NCBI GenBank assembly: GCA_947038515.1 | Contig: CAMQWJ010000003.1 | Span: 1 to 64,000, forward strand | From: an uncultured Fusobacteriaceae bacterium | Lineage (GTDB): Bacteria; Fusobacteriota; Fusobacteriia; Fusobacteriales; Fusobacteriaceae | Reading direction: 5' to 3' | Length of the DNA: 64,000 bases | Shown here: positions 43,884-51,837 of the stretch, in pieces | How positions within the stretch are numbered: position 1 is the stretch's first letter | Layout: each line of letters begins with the position of its first letter | Notes under the pieces: model-generated | Seen by the model: only the letters and a program-made list of their open reading frames with translations | Database searches by the model: none | Told to the model about the DNA's origin: nothing | Position numbers and translations under genes: made by a program

Positions 43884-44681
43884 TTATTTTAATTTTTTTG
43901 CTTTAGCGATACAGCCTGTAACAGCTTCAATAATACTGCTTCTCATGCCTTTAGATTCAAGGATTCTTACAGCTTCAATTGTTGTTCCACCAGGAGAGCA
44001 AACCATATCTTTTAATAATCCAGGGTGTAATCCTGTTTCTAAGACCATTTTTGCACTACCTAGGACAGCTTGTGCTGCAAATTGATATGCTAAAGCTCTA
44101 GGCATCCCTTCTATAACTGCCCCATCAGCAAGAGCTTCTATAAACATATAAACATATGCAGGAGAACTTCCACTAACCCCAACAACAGCATCCATTAGAT
44201 ATTCAGGAATTATTTCTACTTTTCCAAATGAATTTAAAAGAGAACATACATATTTTAGTTCGTTATCAGTAACTAGAGAATTAGAGCAAACAGCAGTCAT
44301 CCCCTCACATACCATTGCAGGAGTGTTAGGCATGGTTCTAATTATTTTGACTTTTTTTGAAAAGTTTTTTTCTAAAGATTCCAAAGTGTGTCCTGGTGCA
44401 ATAGTAACAATAACAGTTTCATTATTGATAAAATTTGATATATCTTTAATTACACTTACATAAAATTGTGGCTTAACTGCTAAAAAGAGAATATTACAAA
44501 TTTTAGCAACATTATTGTTATTAGTATCGACATTAATACCATATTCTTTCTCTAATTTATTTAATACTGGTTCAGAGCGATTAGAAGCATATATATTTTC
44601 AGCTGTGGTAATTTTTGAGGATAATATCCCCTTTATAATGGCTTGAGTCATATTTCCAGCACCTATAAAACCTATTTTCAT
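43884..44681 (-). CDS. proC: Pyrroline-5-carboxylate reductase
   Basis: This 265-residue protein starts MKIGFIGAGNMTQAIIKG (NAD(P)-binding loop GxGxxx), followed by ILFLAVKPQFY, TIAPGHTLESL, RTMPNTPAMVCEGM and the C-terminal GVSGSSPAYVYMFIEALADG with VLETGLHPGLLKDMVCSPGGTTI. It makes L-proline from P5C. ATG 44679-44681 is preferred (AAAGGAG 8 nt upstream); the longer frame starts without an SD. The tmRNA terminator lies upstream. Confidence 0.95.
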   Translation of the reverse strand: MKIGFIGAGNMTQAIIKGILSSKITTAENIYASNRSEPVLNKLEKEYGINVDTNNNNVAKICNILFLAVKPQFYVSVIKDISNFINNETVIVTIAPGHTLESLEKNFSKKVKIIRTMPNTPAMVCEGMTAVCSNSLVTDNELKYVCSLLNSFGKVEIIPEYLMDAVVGVSGSSPAYVYMFIEALADGAVIEGMPRALAYQFAAQAVLGSAKMVLETGLHPGLLKDMVCSPGGTTIEAVRILESKGMRSSIIEAVTGCIAKAKKLK

Positions 44682-44707
44682 ATTTGCATCTCCTTTAATA
44701 TTTTTAT

Positions 44708-44771
44708 AAAAAAAACTTTTAAGTAACACTGTTGAAACTAAATTCCAAAGGTTTGTGTGTTTACTTAAAAG
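44708..44771 (-). terminator. tmRNA terminator
   Basis: Minus strand CTTTTAAGTAAACAC pairs with GTGTTACTTAAAAG (one bulged A) around a loop of about 28 nt and ends in TTTTTTTAT. Confidence 0.7.
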
Positions 44772-44793
44772 ATATTTTATAAAATAATATAAT

Positions 44794-45139
44794 TGGTGGA
44801 TGTGACGAGAATCGAACTCGTGTCCGAAGCTATTACTACCTTAAACTTCTACAAGTTTAGTTTGCTATTAAGTTTCGCTAATATTTTTCCCGCAAACAGG
44901 GCAAATAAGAGCTATCCTTTAAAGTGTCCCTCTTGTCGCAAAGGAGTTGAAAGAGGTAATCTGTAATTAGGTTATACTTCGGTTAGTTACTTCTACAGAG
45001 GGAAATAACTGGAAGCAAGCAGAACTATGCTGCTAATGCGTAATTATTGTTTTCATCTAAAGATGAGTTAACCTTTCACAGCGGTCAACCTGACCTGCTA
45101 TCTAAAGCAAAATAACCCCGTCGAAACCTTTGCACACCC
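44794..45139 (-). ncRNA. ssrA: tmRNA (transfer-messenger RNA)
   Basis: The 5' end GGGTGTG pairs with CACATCC before the discriminator A and encoded CCA (44794-44796). The 5' side continues CAAAGGTTTCGACGGGG as in tmRNA, and the 3' side has the T-arm ACGAGTTCGATTCTCGT. The tag frame ends DENNNYALAA followed by TAG (45025-45027); an in-frame TGA lies further upstream, so the resume codon falls in between and is not certain. Length is 346 nt. It rescues ribosomes with SmpB. Confidence 0.96.
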
Positions 45140-45149
45140 ATTCATAGTA

Positions 45150-45178
45150 ATTATATCATAAGAAAAATAGTATTTCAA
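45150..45178 (-). promoter_or_regulatory. tmRNA promoter
   Basis: Minus strand TTGAAA (45178-45173), 17-nt spacer, TATAAT (45155-45150), 10 nt before the mature 5' end. Confidence 0.8.
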
Positions 45179-45199
45179 TAAATATTTATTATATTGCTA

Positions 45200-45228
45200 T
45201 TGACTAAAAAAAAATAATATCTTATAAT
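45200..45228 (+). promoter_or_regulatory. glpP promoter, upstream copy
   Basis: TTGACT (45200-45205), 17-nt spacer, TATAAT (45223-45228). Confidence 0.75.
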
Positions 45229-45353
45229 TAGCTTAATAGAGAAAAGGATGGATAAAAATTAGTCTTTTTGAATGGGAAATTAAGCAGAGTAGAAGAGATA
45301 AAAATAAGGTTATAAAAAAAAGATTAATTCAATAAGTATTTATTCTATTACTA

Positions 45354-45382
45354 TTGACTTTTTTTTAAAAAAATCCTATAAT
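45354..45382 (+). promoter_or_regulatory. glpP promoter, downstream copy
   Basis: TTGACT (45354-45359), 17-nt spacer, TATAAT (45377-45382). Confidence 0.8.
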
Positions 45383-45463
45383 TAGTTTGATTAGAGATAA
45401 GAATGGGTAAAAATTAGTCTTTTTAAATGAAAAATTAAGCGAAGTTGAAAATATAAAAAGAAG

Positions 45464-46060
45464 GTGGCGAGTTTCATAAAAAATAATTTTAAAAATATTA
45501 TAAATGAAAACAAAATTATAGTTGCAGTAAATAACCTTCAAGAGTTGGAAGTCGCTCTAAAAACAGACTCTAAAATAATATTTGTTCTTATAGGGGATAT
45601 ATGTAATATTGAAGAAACTACTAGAAAAATTAGATCAAGTGGGAAATTATCAATTGTTCATATTGATATGATTGCTGGATTAAATAGTCGAGATACAATT
45701 TCACTTGATTTTATAAAAGAAAACACATATGCTGATGGAATCATTACTACAAAAATGGTTATGGCAAAATATGCTAAAAAAATAGGACTTATTGCTATAC
45801 AGAGATGTTTTGTCATAGATTCATTATCTCTTGTAAATGTAAAAAAAATATTAAAAGATAGTGAAATAGATGCCATAGAAATCTTGCCAGGTGTAATGCC
45901 TAAAATATTAAAGGAGATATCTTTGAATATATCAATTCCCTTGATAGCAGGAGGTTTAATATCAAGTATTGAAGATGTTGAAAATGCAATCTTAGCTGGA
46001 GCCGATGCAGTTTCCACCACAAAACTAAATTTGAAATATAGTAAAATAATATCAAAATAA
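45464..46060 (+). CDS. glpP: Glycerol-3-phosphate-responsive antiterminator GlpP
   Basis: This 198-residue TIM-barrel-like protein matches B. subtilis GlpP over its length: LSIVHIDMIAGLN, DGIITTKMVMAKYAKKIGLIAIQRCFVIDS, EIDAIEILPGVMPKILKEI, PLIAGGLISS and AGADAVSTT. With bound glycerol-3-phosphate it antiterminates glp leader RNAs. The only usable start is GTG 45464, whose best SD (AGAAGG) abuts it directly, so translation may be weak. It heads glpP-glpF-glpK. Confidence 0.92.
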   Translation: MASFIKNNFKNIINENKIIVAVNNLQELEVALKTDSKIIFVLIGDICNIEETTRKIRSSGKLSIVHIDMIAGLNSRDTISLDFIKENTYADGIITTKMVMAKYAKKIGLIAIQRCFVIDSLSLVNVKKILKDSEIDAIEILPGVMPKILKEISLNISIPLIAGGLISSIEDVENAILAGADAVSTTKLNLKYSKIISK

Positions 46061-46109
46061 TATTTAGAGAAAAATTTTACTATTAAAATAAATTTTAGAG
46101 GAGAAGGAT

Positions 46110-46820
46110 ATGAATATTTATGTTGCTGAATTAATAGGGACTGCTATAATGATTTTTATAGGTAGTTCAGTAGTTGCAAATGTTGTTCTTGAAAAATCTA
46201 AAGGACAAAACTCAGGATGGATAGTAATAACTGCAGCTTGGGGATTTGGAGTTATGGCAGGAGTGTATGCGGTAGGACGGATTAGTGGGGGACATCTAAA
46301 TTCTGCTTTTACAATTTCTTTAGCTGTCATAGGACAATTTCCTTGGAAAGATGTACCAGGCTATATTATTGCTCAAATTATGGGAGCGATGATTGGTGCA
46401 GGAGCTACTTATTTGACTTATAAGAAGCACTTTGATGCAACTGAAAATAAAGAAGGAATCTTGGCTATTTTTGCAACTGGTCCTGCAATCAGAGACTATA
46501 AGTGGAATATAATGTCAGAAATCATGGGGACATTTCTATTAGTATTTGGACTATTGATCATTGGTGTGGAAGAAAATAAACTAGGTTCTTTAGGTCCATT
46601 AATAGTAGGGTTGTTTATTTGGGCATTGGGATTGGCTATTGGTGGACCAACAGGTTATGCTATAAATCCTGCAAGAGACTTAGGTCCTAGAATAATGCAT
46701 TCATTACTACCTATAAAAAATAAAGGAGGTTCAGATTGGGCATATGCAATTGTTCCAATAGTAGGTCCAATTATAGGTGGAGTAATAGGGGCATTATTAT
46801 TTAAGTGTGTTTATTTGTAA
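46110..46820 (+). CDS. glpF: Glycerol uptake facilitator
   Basis: This 236-residue MIP channel has six helices. The second pore motif, AINPARDLGPR, is standard and includes the Asp typical of glycerol channels. The first pore motif, GGHLNSAFT, has NSA (residues 64-66) in place of NPA. It carries glycerol across the inner membrane. It sits between glpP and glpK. SD GGAGAAGG. Confidence 0.92.
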   Translation: MNIYVAELIGTAIMIFIGSSVVANVVLEKSKGQNSGWIVITAAWGFGVMAGVYAVGRISGGHLNSAFTISLAVIGQFPWKDVPGYIIAQIMGAMIGAGATYLTYKKHFDATENKEGILAIFATGPAIRDYKWNIMSEIMGTFLLVFGLLIIGVEENKLGSLGPLIVGLFIWALGLAIGGPTGYAINPARDLGPRIMHSLLPIKNKGGSDWAYAIVPIVGPIIGGVIGALLFKCVYL

Positions 46821-46915
46821 AAAAAATCAAGAAAAATTAAATTTATTATAAAAACAAAGTAAAAATAGAAAAATTGAGTTATTAATCTTTTAAGAATTAT
46901 TTGAAATCTAAGTGA

Positions 46916-48424
<1,509 letters not shown>

Positions 48425-48497
48425 AAAAAAGAGTATACTTATGAAGTAGAATGTTAAAAAATTATATTTAAAATATAGTTTTAATTAAATATTAGCA

Positions 48498-48564
48498 CTA
48501 GAGATAAAGAGAGCTAAAATTGACTAGGGAAGCCTAGTTAATTTTAGTTTGTTTTTATTTCTAG
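48498..48564 (+). promoter_or_regulatory. Structured leader with intrinsic terminator, candidate GlpP target
   Basis: An inner 15-bp stem (48514-48528 with 48533-48547, loop GAAG, one G-U) is followed by TTTGTTTTTATTT, a good intrinsic terminator. An outer 11-bp stem (48498-48508 with 48554-48564, one G-U) pairs across it and takes up part of the U-run. It lies 30 nt before the start of the dehydrogenase operon. Confidence 0.7.
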
Positions 48565-48594
48565 AAACCTAATTTTAAAAAATGGAGGAGAAAT

Positions 48595-50019
48595 ATGTAT
48601 GATGTATTAATTATTGGAGCGGGAATTTCTGGTGCTACAGTAGCGAGAGAACTTTCTAAATATGAGCTTAATATTGCTGTATTGGAAAAAAATAATGATG
48701 TTGCAGATGAGACAACTAAAGCCAATAGTGGAATTGTTCATGGGGGATATGATTGTAAACCAAATAGTTTAATGGCTAAATATAATGTTTTGGGAAATCA
48801 AATGTATGAAGAGCTTTGTAAAGAATTACATGTAGCATTTAAGAAAAATGGATCTCTTGTTATTGCTTTTAATGAAACTGAATTGAATCATTTAAAAGAA
48901 TTGTATAAAAGAGGAAAAGAAAATGGTGTAAAGAAGTTAGAGTTATTAAATAAAGAAGAAATAAAAAAAATAGAAAAAAATATATCTGATGATGTTATTG
49001 CAGCATTATATTGTGAAGATGCTGGAATAGTAGGACCTTGGGAATTTACAGAGGCCTTGATAGATAACTCTATTGAAAATGGAGTGAAAGTACATCTTGA
49101 AACTATGGTAACAGGGATAAAGAAAGAAGAAGATATGTTTATAATAAATACAAATAATGGAGAATTTAAAAGTAAATTAGTTATAAATTGTGCTGGTGTA
49201 AATGCAGATTTAATTCATAATTTAATCGCCCCTAAGTCATATACAATATTGCCTAGAAGTGGAGAGTATTATGTGCTAGATAAGAAAGAGGGAGAAAGAG
49301 TAAAGCATACAGTTTTTCAATGCCCTTCTGAACATGGAAAAGGTGTTTTAGTAGCACCAACAGTACATGGAAATCTTCTTGTTGGACCTGATTCAGTTGA
49401 AATGGAAAACAGAGATGATTTATCAACTTCAACTAAAAGATTAGAAAGTATAAGAACACAGGGAAGTCGTTCTATAAAAAATATTGATTTTAGAGAAAAT
49501 ATACGTAATTTTTCTGGAATGAGATCTGAAAATGATAGAGGAGATTTTATAGTTGAAGAATCTTCAGTAGCAGGATTTTATGATATAGGTGGAATAAAAT
49601 CACCTGGATTATCTTCAGCTCCAGCAATTGCTCTAGACATGGTTAAAATGATAGGTGAAAAAATAAAATTAATCAATAAAGAAAAATTTGTTACTCCAAA
49701 AGAACATATTCTTTTTATGAAACTTTCATCAGAAGAAAAAGCAGAGTTAATAAAGAAAAATTCATCTTACGGAAGAGTAATTTGTAGATGTGAAATGATA
49801 ACTGAAGGTGAAATAATTGAAGCTATTCATAGACCATTAGTTGCAAAAACTGTAGATGGAATAAAAAGAAGAGTTAGACCAGGAACAGGAAAATGTCAAG
49901 GTGGATTTTGTGGGCCAAGAGTTCAGGAAATTATTTCTAAAGAACTGAAAATACCTTTAGAAAAAATATTGTTGAACAAAAATGGTTCTTATATTTTAAC
50001 AGAAGAAACAAAAAAATAA
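48595..50019 (+). CDS. glpA: GlpA-like FAD-dependent dehydrogenase with [2Fe-2S] domain
   Basis: This 474-residue flavoprotein starts DVLIIGAGISGATVARELS (FAD dinucleotide fold) with ANSGIVHGGYDCKPN, a DAO/GlpA-type substrate loop. The C-terminal BFD-like domain has four Cys (VICRCEM and GKCQGGFCGPR). GlpA oxidises glycerol-3-phosphate to dihydroxyacetone phosphate in the absence of oxygen. The glp neighbours support that substrate, but related LhgO-type enzymes oxidise hydroxyglutarate. SD GGAGGAG. Confidence 0.88.
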   Translation: MYDVLIIGAGISGATVARELSKYELNIAVLEKNNDVADETTKANSGIVHGGYDCKPNSLMAKYNVLGNQMYEELCKELHVAFKKNGSLVIAFNETELNHLKELYKRGKENGVKKLELLNKEEIKKIEKNISDDVIAALYCEDAGIVGPWEFTEALIDNSIENGVKVHLETMVTGIKKEEDMFIINTNNGEFKSKLVINCAGVNADLIHNLIAPKSYTILPRSGEYYVLDKKEGERVKHTVFQCPSEHGKGVLVAPTVHGNLLVGPDSVEMENRDDLSTSTKRLESIRTQGSRSIKNIDFRENIRNFSGMRSENDRGDFIVEESSVAGFYDIGGIKSPGLSSAPAIALDMVKMIGEKIKLINKEKFVTPKEHILFMKLSSEEKAELIKKNSSYGRVICRCEMITEGEIIEAIHRPLVAKTVDGIKRRVRPGTGKCQGGFCGPRVQEIISKELKIPLEKILLNKNGSYILTEETKK

Positions 50020-50031
50020 TGGAGGATCAAA

Positions 50032-51288
50032 ATGAAATATGATGTAGTTATAATTGGTGGAGGTCCAGGTGGATTGGCAGCAGCAAAATCTGCATATGAT
50101 AATGGGGCAAAAAAAATATTGATAATTGAACGAGATAGAGAATTAGGTGGAATATTACAGCAGTGTATTCATAATGGTTTTGGACTTCATAGATTTAAAG
50201 AGGAATTAACAGGACCTGAATATGCAGAAAAATATATTGATATGATTAAAGAAGCAAATATTGAGTGTGCTTTGGAAACAATGGTTTTATCAATAACAGA
50301 GGATAAAAAAATTGCAATTATTAATCCTGTTGAAGGATATAGGGAGATAGAGGCAAAAGCTATTATTCTAGCTATGGGTTGTAGAGAGAGAACAAGAGGG
50401 GCAATCTCTATACCAGGGGAGAGACCAGCTGGTATATTTACAGCAGGTGCTGCTCAAAGATTTGTTAATATGGAAGGCTATATGGTAGGAAAGAAAGTTC
50501 TAATTCTTGGAAGTGGAGACATCGGACTTATTATGGCGAGACGTATAACTCTTGAAGGTGGAAAAGTGGAAGCAGTACTTGAGTTACAACCGTTTTCTGG
50601 AGGATTAAATAGAAATATTGTTCAATGTTTAAATGATTTTAACATACCACTTTTACTTTCAACTACGATAACTAATATTAAGGGGAAAAATCGACTAGAA
50701 GGAGTAACTGTTTCAAAAGTGGATGAAAATAAGCGTCCTATAAAAGGAACAGAAGTAGAATATGAGTGTGATACTTTACTTTTATCGGTAGGGTTAATAC
50801 CAGAGAATGAATTATCACGTGAGCTAGGATTGGAATTAGACCCTAGAACAAATGGACCTAAAGTAAATGAAAAGATGGAAAGTTCTATTTCTGGTATATT
50901 TGCTTGTGGAAATGTTGTGCATGTTCATGACTTAGTAGATTTTGTAAGTGGAGAGGGGAGTAGAGCTGGTGAAAGTGCAGCTAAATATATTTTGAAAAAT
51001 CAAGAAAAAGTAGAAAAAACTATTATATTAAAAAATGGTACAGGAATTACCTATACAGTACCTCAAAAAATAGATATAAATAAAGAAACTAAAAGTGTGG
51101 AAGTTTGTATGAGAGTTTCAAACGTATTTAAAGATAAAAAAATAGCAGTAAAAAAAGATGGAGTAACAATTGCAAGTTTTCCAAGAAAACATCTTGCACC
51201 TGGTGAAATGGAGAAAATTGTTTTACCTATGAAATTAATTGAAAATATCGAAGGAGACGTAATTGTTGAATTGGAGGGGATGATATAA
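50032..51288 (+). CDS. FAD/NAD(P)-binding oxidoreductase, GlpB-like partner
   Basis: This 418-residue pyridine nucleotide-disulfide-type flavoprotein has VVIIGGGPGGLAAAKSAYD (FAD), GGILQQCIHNGFGLHRF, RERTRGAISIPGERPAG, LILGSGDIGLIMARR (second Rossmann, NAD(P)) and FACGNVVHVHDLVD (FAD). It is thought to receive electrons from the GlpA-like protein and pass them on. It is encoded 12 nt after glpA and 1 nt before the DUF1667 gene. Confidence 0.85.
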   Translation: MKYDVVIIGGGPGGLAAAKSAYDNGAKKILIIERDRELGGILQQCIHNGFGLHRFKEELTGPEYAEKYIDMIKEANIECALETMVLSITEDKKIAIINPVEGYREIEAKAIILAMGCRERTRGAISIPGERPAGIFTAGAAQRFVNMEGYMVGKKVLILGSGDIGLIMARRITLEGGKVEAVLELQPFSGGLNRNIVQCLNDFNIPLLLSTTITNIKGKNRLEGVTVSKVDENKRPIKGTEVEYECDTLLLSVGLIPENELSRELGLELDPRTNGPKVNEKMESSISGIFACGNVVHVHDLVDFVSGEGSRAGESAAKYILKNQEKVEKTIILKNGTGITYTVPQKIDINKETKSVEVCMRVSNVFKDKKIAVKKDGVTIASFPRKHLAPGEMEKIVLPMKLIENIEGDVIVELEGMI

Positions 51289-51289
51289 A

Positions 51290-51634
51290 ATGGTAGAGAT
51301 GATATGTATTGTATGCCCAATAGGGTGCCATCTTCAAGTGGATGAAAAAAATAATTATACTGTTACTGGTAATACTTGTCCAAGAGGGATTACTTATGGA
51401 AAAGATGAACTTGTTGCACCAAAAAGAGTGGTAACTTCCACAGTTAAAATAAAAAATGGACTTTATAATAGAATACCTGTTAAAACAAATGGTAGTATTC
51501 CTAAAGAACTTGTAGAGAAAACAATGGAAATTATTTCTAAAGTAGAGCTATCTAGTCCAATAAAAGTTGGTGAAGTAGTTTTAAAAAATATTTTTGATAC
51601 AGGTGTGGATATTGTAACTACTAGAAGTATGTAA
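51290..51634 (+). CDS. DUF1667 cysteine-rich protein
   Basis: This 114-residue protein begins with CIVCPIGCHLQV and later GNTCPRGITYG, four Cys in a pattern suited to an Fe-S cluster. DUF1667 proteins occur next to these two flavoproteins in anaerobes and are taken as the third, electron-transfer subunit of an anaerobic G3P dehydrogenase. No membrane segment is seen, unlike GlpC of E. coli. Cotranscribed; followed by a terminator. Confidence 0.85.
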   Translation: MVEMICIVCPIGCHLQVDEKNNYTVTGNTCPRGITYGKDELVAPKRVVTSTVKIKNGLYNRIPVKTNGSIPKELVEKTMEIISKVELSSPIKVGEVVLKNIFDTGVDIVTTRSM

Positions 51635-51710
51635 AGAAGCATAGTGAGAGTTACTATAGTAATTTAAAAATCAAGAGTTTTTTAAGTAAAAAAATAAAAT
51701 TAGAGTACTT

Positions 51711-51765
51711 AAAATAGTTTTAACCTAAATAAAGAAGGTTAAGGCTATTTTATTTTAGTTTTATT
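51711..51765 (+). terminator. Terminator of the glp dehydrogenase operon
   Basis: AAAATAGTTTTAACCT and AGGTTAAGGCTATTTT (51711-51726, 51736-51751) pair with a small internal mismatch, followed by ATTTTAGTTTTATTTTTTT. Confidence 0.8.
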
Positions 51766-51802
51766 TTTTTAATTAGAGTACTTTTATTTTAGAAAAATAT
51801 GG

Positions 51803-51808
51803 TATAAT
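51803..51808 (+). promoter_or_regulatory. Extended -10 element upstream of PBP gene
   Basis: TGGTATAAT at 51800-51808 is an extended -10 motif; no good -35 is seen at the right distance. It lies 30 nt before the PBP start. Confidence 0.5.
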
Positions 51809-51837
51809 AAAAAGAGCTATTATTTAGGGGGGAAGTT

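Larger units (their letters stand above)
45140..45463. other. 324-base gap: divergent promoters and a duplicated leader
   Basis: No gene is seen. The gap holds the tmRNA promoter (minus) and two tandem copies, about 154 bp apart, of a promoter-plus-leader unit running toward glpP. Confidence 0.75.
45172..45465 (+). repeat. Imperfect tandem duplication of promoter and leader
   Basis: Copy 1 runs about 45172-45325 and copy 2 about 45326-45465. They share the block around TTGACT, the TATAATTAG region, the exact stretch TAAAAATTAGTCTTTTT and AAATTAAGC. By eye roughly three quarters of bases agree, the spacer being the most diverged. Copy 1 even retains a decayed version (AAGGTT) of the AAGGTG at the glpP start. 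Confidence 0.7.
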
